Source of the DNA: Youhaiella tibetensis
GTDB taxonomy: Bacteria; Pseudomonadota; Alphaproteobacteria; Rhizobiales; Devosiaceae
Assembly (NCBI RefSeq): GCF_008000755.1
Contig: NZ_CP041690.1
Coordinates: forward strand, 1,240,001-1,304,000
DNA: 64,000 nucleotides
Reading direction: 5' to 3'
Made by a program: the position numbers and the translations under genes
The notes under the pieces: model-generated
What the model was told of the DNA's origin: nothing
The model's input: only the letters and a program-made list of their open reading frames with translations
The model's database searches: none
Part shown: positions 45,996 to 54,701 of the stretch, in pieces
Position numbering within the stretch: position 1 is the stretch's first letter
Layout of the letters: each line of letters starts with the position of its first letter

Positions 45996-47180
45996 TCAGG
46001 TCAGCCGCTCGACGGCCCGGATGACGCCGCGCAGCTCGGCCAGCCCACGCAGGCGCCCGACGGCAGGATAACCCGGCGCGCTCTGGCGCGTGAGATCGGT
46101 GAGCATGCGCTGGCCGTGATCAGGCCGGTAGATGAGGCTCTGCGCCGGCGAGCGCATGCGGTCCTCCGCCACCAGCGCCTTGATCACTTCGATCATGTCC
46201 ACGTCGCCATCCAGATGCGCCGCCTCGTGGAAGCTGCGGCTGTCGCTCTCCCGCCTGGTGGAGCGCAGGTGGACGAAGTGCACGCGCGACGCGAAACGCC
46301 TGAAGATCGAGACCAGGTCGTTGTCCGCCCGCACGCCCAGGCTGCCCGTGCAGAAGCACATGCCGTTGGAACCCGAGGGCACGGCATCGAATAGAGCGGC
46401 ATAGTCGGCCTCTGTTGAAGCGACGCGCGGCAGGCCGAGCAGGGGACGCGGAGGGTCGTCGGGGTGGAGTGTCAGCTTGACCCCCAGGCTTTCCGCCGCC
46501 GGCGTCACCGCCTCGAGGAATTCGATCAGATGCTGGCGCAACCGGGCGGCATCGATGCCCGAATACTGGCGCAGGCGCTCCTTGAAGGCGGGCAGCGTCA
46601 GGGCATCGGAAGTCGAGCCGGGCAGGGCGCTCGTGATGATACGCGCCACCTCCGCCAGCCCATCCTCGCCCAACTGCTCGCGCGCCGCCGCAGCCTCGCG
46701 CTTGTCCTCTTCGCTATATTCGGCCTCGACCCCGTCCCGCTGCAGCACGAAAAGCTCGAAGGCCGCGAAGGCGCGGTGATCGAATCGCATCGCGGTCGAG
46801 CCGGTTGCCGTGACGTAGTCGATCTGCGTGCGCGTCCAGTCCACCACCGGCATGAAGTTGTAGCAGATGGTCGAGATGCCACAGCGCGCCACCGATTCCA
46901 TGGATGCGATCCAGGCCTCGATCTCCGCCGCGGCGACTTTCCCCTCGCGCTTGACGCGATCCGCAATGGGGATGGATTCGACCACGGACCAGCGCAGCGG
47001 CGAGCGGCCCGGCGGCGTCTCCTCGATAAGGTTCTTGCGCGCGGCGACTTCTGCCTCGGTCCAGACCTCTCCGATCGGAACATGATGCAGGGCCGAGACG
47101 ATATCGGAAGCACCCGCCTGCCGGACATCGTCCAGGCTCACGCCCGCATCCGGCCCGAACCAACGCCAACCTTCACGCAT
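45996..47180 (-). CDS. uxuA: Mannonate dehydratase
   Basis: A 394-residue enzyme of the xylose-isomerase-like TIM-barrel group, normal length for UxuA. It has the LTLHPDDPP, CFCTGSLG, FVHLRS and YRPDHG motifs that carry metal and substrate ligands, and the N-terminal MREGWRWFGPDAGVSLDDVRQAG. It dehydrates D-mannonate to 2-keto-3-deoxygluconate. AGGAAGGA precedes the ATG at 47180. The 141-bp gap to sdaA holds two different operators, one for each neighbour. Confidence 0.93.
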   Translation of the reverse strand: MREGWRWFGPDAGVSLDDVRQAGASDIVSALHHVPIGEVWTEAEVAARKNLIEETPPGRSPLRWSVVESIPIADRVKREGKVAAAEIEAWIASMESVARCGISTICYNFMPVVDWTRTQIDYVTATGSTAMRFDHRAFAAFELFVLQRDGVEAEYSEEDKREAAAAREQLGEDGLAEVARIITSALPGSTSDALTLPAFKERLRQYSGIDAARLRQHLIEFLEAVTPAAESLGVKLTLHPDDPPRPLLGLPRVASTEADYAALFDAVPSGSNGMCFCTGSLGVRADNDLVSIFRRFASRVHFVHLRSTRRESDSRSFHEAAHLDGDVDMIEVIKALVAEDRMRSPAQSLIYRPDHGQRMLTDLTRQSAPGYPAVGRLRGLAELRGVIRAVERLT

Positions 47181-47208
47181 TCCTTCCTCCCGTCTTTCTC
47201 CCACTCCT

Positions 47209-47224
47209 ATCAGGTATGGCAGAT
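47209..47224. promoter_or_regulatory. Hexuronate GntR site, copy 2 (uxuA)
   Basis: ATCAGGTATGGCAGAT matches the two identical copies at 13 of 16 positions. On the uxuA strand it falls between a TTGGCA -35-like box and a TAGGAG -10-like box, the same position in the promoter as at uxaC. Confidence 0.5.
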
Positions 47225-47259
47225 TTGCCAATCGGGCGACGGGACTTGGAAAGGCGACA

Positions 47260-47279
47260 AATTCCGATATAGTGGAATT
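47260..47279. promoter_or_regulatory. XRE-cupin operator dyad before sdaA
   Basis: AATTCCGATATAGTGGAATT differs from the kbl-tdh dyad at one position. Its centre TATAGT can serve as -10 box with TTGGAA (47246-47251) 16 bases upstream, so binding would cover the sdaA promoter. Confidence 0.7.
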
Positions 47280-47321
47280 GGATCGCTGTCAGGCTGGAAT
47301 AGGCCCGCGATGGGAGTGGTG

Positions 47322-48719
47322 ATGTTCCTTTCGGTATTCGACGTTTTCAAGATCGGGATCGGCCCGTCCAGTTCGCACACGATGGGGCCGATGGTTGCGG
47401 CCAACCGGTTCCTCGACGAACTCGCCACGGGCCAATGGCCGCGGCCGGCCACTGCGCAGGTGGCTGCCCTGGCAGTGAGCCTTCACGGCTCGCTGGCCTT
47501 TACCGGCATCGGACACGGCACCGGCCGGGCCGTCATTCTTGGTCTTAGCGGCTATACGCCGGCTTCGATCGACCCCGACGATATCGAGGCGGTGATCGCC
47601 CGCGTGGAGCGGTTGGGCCGGGTCGAGCCTCCAGGGCACCCGTCCTACCGGTTCAGGCCGGCCGTCGACCTGGTCTACGACAAGCAGCACGTGATGCCCG
47701 GGCACCCCAACGGCCTCCAGATCGCGGCCTATGACGCCGACGGCGGCCTGCTGCTGCGGCGCAGCTACTACTCCATCGGCGGCGGTTTCGTGCTGGAGGA
47801 GAGCGAACTGGCCGCACTCAAGCACAAGACGCCACGCGACACGGTGCCGGTGCCCTATCCGTTCGAGACGGCGGCCCAGATGCTTGGCATGGCCAAAAGC
47901 TCGGGCCTCTCCATCGCCGAGATGAAACGCAGCAACGAATTGGCGCGCCAGAGCGAGGCCGAACTCGACGCCGGGCTCGACCGCATCTGGCAGGCAATGT
48001 CCAATTGCATCGACCGTGGGATGAGCCAGGAAGGGCAACTGCCCGGCGGCCTCAAGGTGCGGCGGCGCGCGAAGGCCATCCGCCTGCAGCTCGAAGCCGA
48101 GCGCTCGCGCAATGCCGTCAATCCGCTGACCGCAAACGATTGGCTGGCGCTCTACGCGATGGCCGTCAACGAGGAGAACGCGGGCGGAGGCAAGGTGGTG
48201 ACGGCGCCGACGAATGGAGCCGCAGGCGTCATCCCTTCCGTGCTGCGCTATTACCGCGACTTCGCGACCGACTGGACGGAGGAGGGGACCCGAACCTTCC
48301 TTCTCACGGCCGCCGCCGTCGGGGGCATCATCAAGCACAACGCCTCGATCTCGGGCGCCGAGGTCGGCTGCCAGGGCGAGGTCGGCTCGGCCTCGGCAAT
48401 GGCGGCTGCCGGCCTCTGCGCCGTGATGGGTGGCACGCCCGAGCAGGTGGAGAACGCCGCCGAGATTGCCCTGGAGCATCATCTTGGCATGACCTGCGAC
48501 CCGGTCGGCGGGCTGGTGCAGATCCCCTGCATCGAGCGCAACGCCTTCGGCGCGGTCAAGGCTGTTACCGCTGCCTCCCTCGCCATGAAGGGAGACGGCG
48601 TGCACAGCGTGGCCCTTGACGCATGCGTCGAAACCATGCGCCAGACCGGCCGCGACATGAACGAGCGCTACAAGGAAACCAGCCTGGGCGGGTTGGCCGT
48701 CAACGTGGTCGAATGCTGA
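47322..48719 (+). CDS. sdaA: L-serine ammonia-lyase (single-chain, iron-sulfur)
   Basis: A 465-residue enzyme with the beta domain first ([22 protein letters not shown]) and the alpha domain after, as in single-chain bacterial SdaA. Cysteines placed in GCQGEVG, TCDPVGG and IPCIERN are the ligands of the [4Fe-4S] cluster. It converts L-serine to pyruvate and ammonia. GGGAG precedes the ATG at 47322; the frame is open for several hundred bases upstream, across uxuA, but that part is antisense and not coding. It carries the same operator as kbl-tdh. Confidence 0.94.
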   Translation: MFLSVFDVFKIGIGPSSSHTMGPMVAANRFLDELATGQWPRPATAQVAALAVSLHGSLAFTGIGHGTGRAVILGLSGYTPASIDPDDIEAVIARVERLGRVEPPGHPSYRFRPAVDLVYDKQHVMPGHPNGLQIAAYDADGGLLLRRSYYSIGGGFVLEESELAALKHKTPRDTVPVPYPFETAAQMLGMAKSSGLSIAEMKRSNELARQSEAELDAGLDRIWQAMSNCIDRGMSQEGQLPGGLKVRRRAKAIRLQLEAERSRNAVNPLTANDWLALYAMAVNEENAGGGKVVTAPTNGAAGVIPSVLRYYRDFATDWTEEGTRTFLLTAAAVGGIIKHNASISGAEVGCQGEVGSASAMAAAGLCAVMGGTPEQVENAAEIALEHHLGMTCDPVGGLVQIPCIERNAFGAVKAVTAASLAMKGDGVHSVALDACVETMRQTGRDMNERYKETSLGGLAVNVVEC

Positions 48720-48762
48720 TCGACGCGCGCAAGCGCCTGTTGGGGATTACGAAGCTGGAACA

Positions 48763-48791
48763 TTGACCATCTGGTATGGTAGTTGTAATCG
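48763..48791 (+). promoter_or_regulatory. uxaC promoter with hexuronate GntR site in the spacer (copy 3)
   Basis: TTGACC (48763-48768), a 17-base spacer and TAATCG (48786-48791) form a good sigma-70 promoter. The spacer contains ATCTGGTATGGTAGTT (48769-48784), identical to the copy before the Gfo/Idh-GntR operon, so bound repressor would sit exactly between -35 and -10. Confidence 0.65.
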
Positions 48792-48813
48792 ACGATAAAT
48801 CGAGGTTACAGCA

Positions 48814-50214
48814 TTGCCACTTCATCCAGACCGGTTGTTCCCCGCCGATCCGACGGTTCGCGGGCTCGCGCGCGAGCTCTATCAGAGCGTCAAAGACCTG
48901 CCGATCGTGTCGCCGCACGGCCACACGGAGCCGCGCTGGTATGCGGAGGACGCGGCGTTCCCCGATCCGGTGGCGCTCTTCATCAAACCCGACCATTACA
49001 TCTTCCGGATGCTTTATTCGCAGGGAGTTTCCCTCGAGGCCCTGGGTATTCCCGATCGCGACGGCAATCCGAAGAAGACCGATGACCGCGCCATCTGGCG
49101 GCTTTTCGCCGAGAACTGGTTTCTCTTCCGCTCGACCCCGTCCCGCCTCTGGTTCGAGCACTCGCTGGAAACCGTCTTCGGCATCACCGAGCGGCTGACG
49201 CCGCTCAACGCCGACCGCATCTACGATCAGATTGCCGAGGCCTTGCAGACGCCCGAGTTGCGGCCGCGCGCGCTCTATGACCGCTTCCGCATCGAGGCGA
49301 TCTCGACGACCGACGCGGCGACCGACGATCTGCGCTACCACGACGCCGTGCTGGCATCGGGCTGGCATGGCCGCGTCCTGCCCGCCTACCGACCCGATTT
49401 TGTCATCGACCCCGAGCGCGAAGGCTTTCCGCAGCGGGTCGCCGAGTTCGTGGCCCTGGCCGGCACGCCCATGAGCTGGGCGGGCTACCTCGACGCCCAC
49501 CGGGTTCGCCGGGCCTATTTCAAGGCTCGCGGCGCCACGTCGTCCGATCATGGGCACCCGAGCGCACGCACGGCCAATCTTTCGAGGGGCGAGGCCGAGG
49601 CTCTGTTCGACCGTGTCGTGAAGGGTAATCCCTCTCCCGAGGACGCCGAGCTCTTCCGCGCGCAGATGCTCACCGAGATGGCGCGCATGAGCCTGGAAGA
49701 CGGCCTCGTGATGCAGATTCATCCCGGCTCGTTCCGCAACCACAACCGTGATGTCTTTGCCGCCTACGGCCCGGACAAGGGCGCCGACATTCCTGCGCGG
49801 ACCGACTATGTGCGCGCTCTCAAGCCGCTCCTGGACGAGGTGGGGAACAGGTCGGACCTCACCATCATCCTCTTCACGCTCGATGAAACGACATACGGGC
49901 GCGAACTGGCGCCGCTGGCCGGCCACTATCCCGCGCTCCGGCTGGGGCCGGCCTGGTGGTTCTACGACAGCCCCGAGGGGATGCTGCGCTATCGCCAGCT
50001 GGTGACCGAGACCGCCGGCTTCTACAACACCGTAGGCTTCAACGACGATACGCGGGCTTACCTGTCGATTCCGGCGCGCCACGACGTGGCCCGGCGGGTG
50101 GATTGCTCGTACCTCGCAGGGCAGGTGGCAACGCACCTGATGGACCTCGATGAGGCCCATGAGGTTGCCAGCGACCTGGCTTACGGGCTGGCGAAGAAGG
50201 CCTACCGCATCTAA
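48814..50214 (+). CDS. uxaC: Uronate isomerase (glucuronate/galacturonate isomerase)
   Basis: A 466-residue amidohydrolase-fold enzyme of normal UxaC length with LPIVSPHGHTEP, TLDETTYGRELAP, GPAWWFYDSPEGM and GFNDDTRAYLSIPARHDVARR. It isomerises D-glucuronate to fructuronate and galacturonate to tagaturonate. The start is a TTG at 48814, preceded by CGAGG; the leader from the predicted promoter is very short. It is convergent with the truncated uxuB-like gene. Confidence 0.93.
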   Translation: MPLHPDRLFPADPTVRGLARELYQSVKDLPIVSPHGHTEPRWYAEDAAFPDPVALFIKPDHYIFRMLYSQGVSLEALGIPDRDGNPKKTDDRAIWRLFAENWFLFRSTPSRLWFEHSLETVFGITERLTPLNADRIYDQIAEALQTPELRPRALYDRFRIEAISTTDAATDDLRYHDAVLASGWHGRVLPAYRPDFVIDPEREGFPQRVAEFVALAGTPMSWAGYLDAHRVRRAYFKARGATSSDHGHPSARTANLSRGEAEALFDRVVKGNPSPEDAELFRAQMLTEMARMSLEDGLVMQIHPGSFRNHNRDVFAAYGPDKGADIPARTDYVRALKPLLDEVGNRSDLTIILFTLDETTYGRELAPLAGHYPALRLGPAWWFYDSPEGMLRYRQLVTETAGFYNTVGFNDDTRAYLSIPARHDVARRVDCSYLAGQVATHLMDLDEAHEVASDLAYGLAKKAYRI

Positions 50215-50227
50215 GGGCGCCAAACCG

Positions 50228-51157
50228 TTAGTGAGCGTGCTCCGGGGTTTCGCTTTCGACATCCCCGACGTCGCTGGAGCCTTCCAGCGCGTTGATGTCA
50301 TCCACGAAGCGAACGCCGACCTTTTCGAGTGCCGGTCTGCCCGCGGCGAAATTGTCCTCGATGATCCATTCGCGGTCCGGACCGGCGAATACAGGGCTGA
50401 CAGCCTCGATGCCGAAGCTGCGCTCGAGCAGGTGGCGATCCTCGTCCGAGGCCGCGCGAACCGTGCGCCGGGCAATGGAGTTCGGAAACGTCGCATTTGC
50501 CCTGACCCAGCCGGCCAGTTCCGGCTCGACCATCGCCGCCAGGTCGAGGACCGCACTGGCCGCGACGCGCCCGTTTTCGGGCATGTCGTCGCAACTGAGG
50601 ACCGTGAAGGCGCCGGCCCCGCTGTTCCAGCGACGCCTTAGCGCCGCAACGATCAATCCGATGACCGTCCGGGGTGCGTTGATGTCTTCGGCATCGGCAA
50701 CGACGTCCGGATGATCGGCGTCGAAATGCCCGGTAGTGGGATCGACGTAATATCCGCCCGGCGTGATGGTCAGGCTGACGATGCGAATGGCGGGATCTTC
50801 CAGCCGATCGAGTATCGCGTCCGTCTCGCCCGGCTCGAGGAACTCGGCCATCGGCGCCAGCACGCGGGTGGTCGTACGATGACCGTCTTCCTCCACGATC
50901 GTCGAAAGCCAGTCCTGGCGTTCGAGCAGCAGGCGCATGTGTCCGTCCGCCGCCCGGACGCCCGCGCCGGCAATGGCCCAGTCGTGGCCTTCGCCCAGAT
51001 TGAAGAGATCGTCGAGATAGGTGGCCTGATGGGCGCGGTGGAAGTTGCCCACCCCGAAATGCATGATGCCCGTCTTGAGGCGCGCCAGATTGTAATGCGG
51101 AACCGTCGCGGTCAGCGAGACCTGCGCCAGTGTCGCCAGCGACACCTTTGTCGTCAT
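50228..51157 (-). pseudogene. Truncated mannitol dehydrogenase/fructuronate reductase (uxuB-like)
   Basis: 309 codons with the N-terminal half of the polyol/mannitol dehydrogenase family: GVGNFHRAHQATYLD, TITPGGYYVD, VLSCDDMPENG, NATFPNSIARRTV and the WIIEDNFAAGRPALEKVGVRFVDD region (in part). Intact members have about 480-500 residues; here homology stops after FVDDINALE and a short unrelated tail (GSSDVGDVESETPEHAH) ends the frame 14 bases from the uxaC stop. The catalytic Lys-Asn-His of the family follow immediately after this point and are missing, so the product should be inactive. Upstream of its start no hexuronate GntR site was seen. Confidence 0.82.
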
Positions 51158-51221
51158 AGAAATCCTCGCGCGGCTGTTTACCGCCCCCAGGTTCGGCTTA
51201 TCCCGAACGGATCGGGCGCGA

Positions 51222-52886
51222 TTATGGCGCCCCTGCGGCCTTGCTGAGGCGGCTGTCCAAAAGGTCGCCGCTGTCGGAGAGGATCGAATAGGCGATGCCC
51301 GAGAGTGCCGAGTTGATCCGCTTGAGGGCATGCACGGTTTCCAGATGCAGGTCGCTGCTTTCCCGACTCGCCGCCGTTCCGGCGCGCAGCCGCGTCAGAT
51401 GCCGGGCGATGCTCTCGCGCTCGAACGCCCCGATCTCGTCCTTTTCCTCGATCAGCTGGCGCGCCGAATCGCGATCCTCGGAAACGAGCACGTTGAGCGA
51501 CAGCTGCATGTTGCCGAGCACGCGTGCGTGCAGGTCCGTCAACTCCTGCCAGCCCTGGTCCGAGAACTTGATATTGCGCTCGCATTTTTGCTCGGCGAGC
51601 TTGAGCAGCTGCTTGGCGACGATGTCGCCGGCCTGCTCGACATTGATGGCGAAGCTGGTGAGTTCCTGCCCGCGCCGCTTCTGGTCGCGATCCATCGAAT
51701 CCCAATCGAGGCTGGCAAGGTAGAGCTTGATGTCGCTGTTGGACTTGTTGACCTCCGCCTCCAGCTCCTTGATCTGCTTGATCGCGACCTTGTCCCCGGT
51801 TTGGTAGATATCCATCACGGGCTGCAGCATCACTTCCACCAGCTCGCTCATGCGCAGCAGCTCGCGCGTCGCGCTGGCGAGGGCGGTGTCGGGATTGGCC
51901 TTGGCTTCGCGGATAAGCGCCGGCTGGCGCAGCCGCGCCACGTCCATGGTGTCGCTCGGCGCCGGCTTGAGCAGGCGTTCGGTGAACCTGGCCATCTGGG
52001 AAACGAACGGCAGGCACACCGCGACGCGGAAAAGATTGAAGGCGACGTGGAAGACGATGACGTCCGAACCGGGCATTGCTTCCATGAACTCCAGCGGCGG
52101 CCGGACGAACTGCAGGACCAGCAGCAGCGCGACGGCCACCAGGACCTGGAAGACCAGGTTTCCCAGCGCTATGCGCCGCGCGCGCACGTCCATCGCCCGC
52201 GTGAGGATGACCGTGATGACGGCGCCGCCGGTGTTGACGCCCAGCACCAGCGCGGCCGACATCTCGACCGGTATGAGACCATGCGCCGAGAACGAGGCGA
52301 TCAGCAGGATCGCGGCCACCGAGGAGTGAATGGCCCAGCCGAGCAGGGCAGCGAGCAGGAACGCCGTGATCAGGTCGTTGCGCAGGTAACCCACGCCCAT
52401 GGCAAGGATCGGGCTGTCGCGCCAGGCCGCCGTGGCCTCCGACATCATCTGGAGCGAAATCAGGGTGAAGGCGAGGCCGAGGATGAGCCGGCCGAGTTGC
52501 TTGGTCTGTCGGGCGCTGCCCTTGAGGAAGAGGCCGCCGCCGGCGATGATGAGCAGGGGGGTGAGCCAGGAAAGATCGAGCGAGAGTATGCTGGCCACGA
52601 GGGCCGATCCGAGCGCCGCGCCCAGTTGCACAGCAATGCCCGTGCTGGCCGTCATCAGGCCGCTGCCCGCAAATCCGATGGCCAGGAGCGCCGCCGCAGT
52701 CGAACTCTGCAGGGCGATGGCCATCGTGGCCCCCGAGCTGGCGGCCGCCAGCTTGCTGGAACTGGCAAAGGCGAGCACGCGCCTGAGCTGGGTGGAATAG
52801 GAGCGCTCCACCGCTGTTCGCACCATACGCACGGCCCAGATCAGCAGCACGATGGCCGCTACCAGGTGTACGACAGTGAGATACAT
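51222..52886 (-). CDS. Na/Pi-cotransporter-family protein with C-terminal PhoU-like domain
   Basis: A 554-residue membrane protein. The N-terminal part has about eight to nine helices and the two QSS-containing repeats of the NptA/YjbB family (ALQSSTAAALLAIGFAGSGLM, in part, and IHSSVAAILL). Residues about 330-550 are helical and PhoU-like. It would move phosphate across the inner membrane, outward or inward depending on gradient. It is divergent from the ugp operon, which is consistent with a common link to phosphorus supply. Confidence 0.85.
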   Translation of the reverse strand: MYLTVVHLVAAIVLLIWAVRMVRTAVERSYSTQLRRVLAFASSSKLAAASSGATMAIALQSSTAAALLAIGFAGSGLMTASTGIAVQLGAALGSALVASILSLDLSWLTPLLIIAGGGLFLKGSARQTKQLGRLILGLAFTLISLQMMSEATAAWRDSPILAMGVGYLRNDLITAFLLAALLGWAIHSSVAAILLIASFSAHGLIPVEMSAALVLGVNTGGAVITVILTRAMDVRARRIALGNLVFQVLVAVALLLVLQFVRPPLEFMEAMPGSDVIVFHVAFNLFRVAVCLPFVSQMARFTERLLKPAPSDTMDVARLRQPALIREAKANPDTALASATRELLRMSELVEVMLQPVMDIYQTGDKVAIKQIKELEAEVNKSNSDIKLYLASLDWDSMDRDQKRRGQELTSFAINVEQAGDIVAKQLLKLAEQKCERNIKFSDQGWQELTDLHARVLGNMQLSLNVLVSEDRDSARQLIEEKDEIGAFERESIARHLTRLRAGTAASRESSDLHLETVHALKRINSALSGIAYSILSDSGDLLDSRLSKAAGAP

Positions 52887-53026
52887 GCCTTTCCTCCGTT
52901 GAGTCGGGGGTGATTGTTCACGCTAACAATGCGCGCACAGCCGCAAGGTCGAAACCCCCTTGTCGCCATCCGGTTGCGCAGCATCCTCCTTCCGCGCAAA
53001 CGTCCGGCATTTTTCGGACCTCAGAT

Positions 53027-53044
53027 TTTCATATGAACGTTCAG
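53027..53044. promoter_or_regulatory. Upstream TTTTCATATGAA operator-like element (ugp region, copy 1)
   Basis: TTTTCATATGAACGTTCA contains two overlapping palindromes, TTCATATGAA and TGAACGTTCA. Its first 13 bases recur at 53201. It lies in the 418-bp gap between the Na/Pi gene and ugpB. Other parts of the gap hold the second operator pair, the promoter, and a weak Pho-box-like stretch at 53111-53128; no small gene was recognised. Confidence 0.5.
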
Positions 53045-53200
53045 GAAGCAAGGAGAGCTAACGCCTCCTCGTTCGAATGTTCGCGCAAAGATGCTGATAT
53101 CACGCGTTCATGTCATAAAAGTGCAATCAGGTCCGCCTATTCCTCGCGACGGCCGCGATGGCCTTCACATCCGAACCAACCCACACTTGTCCACCTCCAT

Positions 53201-53250
53201 TTTCATATGAACTTTTCATGTTGCCATATGAAAATTCGATTGCTAGCGTT
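53201..53250 (+). promoter_or_regulatory. ugp promoter with inverted TTTTCATATG operators
   Basis: TTTTCATATG (53201-53210) and CATATGAAAA (53226-53235) are exact inverted copies 15 bases apart. The second copy overlaps a promoter TTGCCA (53222-53227), 17 bases, TAGCGT (53245-53250). Binding of a repressor, most simply the DeoR/GlpR-like protein encoded at the end of this operon, would block it. Confidence 0.55.
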
Positions 53251-53304
53251 TCGACCAAGGAAGGCAATCGACCTTCTGGAGGGGACCTAAAAGGGAAGAG
53301 ACCT

Positions 53305-54630
53305 ATGAACAAGCTTGCATTGCTTGCCACGACCGCTATTGCGGCGCTCACTTTCGCTTCCACCGCCGAAGCTGCGACCAAGATCCAGTGGTGGCACGCC
53401 ATGGGTGGCGAACTGGGCGCCAAGCTCGAGGAAATCGCTGCCAACTTCAACAAGACCCAGAGCGACTACGAGATCGTTCCGGTCTACAAGGGCTCCTATG
53501 ACGAGGCCCTGACCGGCGCCATTGCCGCCTTCCGCGCCAACGAACAGCCTGCCATCATTCAGGTCTACGAAGTCGGCACCGGCACCATGATGGGCGCCAA
53601 GGGCGCCGTCTATCCGGTCTACCAGCTCATGAAGGACATGGGCGAGCCCTTCGACCAGTCCAAGTTCCTTCCGGCCGTCGTTGGCTACTACTCGGACACC
53701 GAAGGCAACGTGCTCTCGCTGCCGTTCAACTCGTCCACCCCGATCATGTACTACAACAAGGACGTGTTCAAAAAAGCCGGCCTTGACCCGGAAGTCGCCC
53801 CCAAGACCTGGAAAGAGGTCGAGGAATTCTCCCAGAAGATCATCGACTCCGGCGCTGCCAAGTGCGGCTTCACCACCGGCTGGATCGCCTGGGTGCAGCT
53901 CGAGAACCTGAACGCCATCCACGATCAGCCCTATTCCACCAAGGCCAACGGCTTCGGCGGCCTGGATGCCGAGTTCACGTTCAACAACGACCTCTCCGTA
54001 CGCCACTGGGAAAACCTGAAGAAGTGGCAGGATTCCCACGTGTTTGAATTCGGCGGCCCGGGCGGCGGCGACAATGCTCCCCCGCTGTTCTACTCGCAGG
54101 AATGCGCGATCTACATGAACTCGTCCGCTTCCCGCGCCGGCGTCATCAACAACGCCAAGGACTTCGAGGTCGGCTTCGCTCCGCTGCCCTACTACGATGA
54201 CGTGACCACCGATCCGAAGAACTCGATCATCGGCGGCGCCACCCTCTGGACCCTCCAGGGCCGTCCGGCCGAAGAGTACAAGGGCGTGGCCAAGTTCTTC
54301 ACCTACCTCCAGCAGCCCGAAGTCCAGGCCGCCTGGCACCAGTACACCGGCTACCTGCCGATCACGCAGGCTGCCTACGACCTGGGTATTTCGCAGGGCT
54401 TCTACGAGAAGAACCCTGGCTCCGACATCGCCATCAAGCAGCTGACCCGCGTCACCCCGACCGAGAACTCCAAGGGCATCCGCTTCGGCAACTACGTCCA
54501 GATCCGCAACATCATCTCCGATGAAGCCGTTGCGATGCTGGGCGGCCAGAAGACTGCCAAGGAAGCTCTCGACGAAGCCGTTGCCAAGGGCAACCAGCTC
54601 CTGCGCGAGTTCGAGGCGGCCAACCAGTAA
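53305..54630 (+). CDS. ugpB: Glycerol-3-phosphate/glycerophosphodiester-binding protein
   Basis: A 441-residue periplasmic protein with a Sec signal peptide (residues about 1-23, TAEAAT) and the UgpB beginning [27 protein letters not shown] (in part). [20 protein letters not shown] and a late TGYLPIT are family features. It binds glycerol-3-phosphate or its diesters for the importer UgpAEC. AAGGGAAGAG precedes the ATG. Confidence 0.92.
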   Translation: MNKLALLATTAIAALTFASTAEAATKIQWWHAMGGELGAKLEEIAANFNKTQSDYEIVPVYKGSYDEALTGAIAAFRANEQPAIIQVYEVGTGTMMGAKGAVYPVYQLMKDMGEPFDQSKFLPAVVGYYSDTEGNVLSLPFNSSTPIMYYNKDVFKKAGLDPEVAPKTWKEVEEFSQKIIDSGAAKCGFTTGWIAWVQLENLNAIHDQPYSTKANGFGGLDAEFTFNNDLSVRHWENLKKWQDSHVFEFGGPGGGDNAPPLFYSQECAIYMNSSASRAGVINNAKDFEVGFAPLPYYDDVTTDPKNSIIGGATLWTLQGRPAEEYKGVAKFFTYLQQPEVQAAWHQYTGYLPITQAAYDLGISQGFYEKNPGSDIAIKQLTRVTPTENSKGIRFGNYVQIRNIISDEAVAMLGGQKTAKEALDEAVAKGNQLLREFEAANQ

Positions 54631-54647
54631 GGCCTGGCCTGCACACC

Positions 54648-54679
54648 GGAAGCCCGCGCCAACCCGCGGGCTTCCTTTT
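54648..54679 (+). terminator. Attenuator-like stem-loop between ugpB and ugpA
   Basis: GGAAGCCCGCG (54648-54658) pairs perfectly with CGCGGGCTTCC (54665-54675), followed by TTTT. It could partly end transcription after ugpB, giving excess of the binding protein. Confidence 0.75.
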
Positions 54680-54701
54680 GCCCCGAACCCGAGATAGGCC
54701 G

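Noticed and set aside
46464-47321. In-frame upstream extension of the sdaA frame
   Set aside because: It is antisense to uxuA. The normal SdaA beginning MFLSVFD with a ribosome-binding site is at 47322.
51330-52913. A 527-codon rightward open frame
   Set aside because: Antisense to the Na/Pi-cotransporter gene, with the charged, repetitive composition of antisense membrane-protein sequence.
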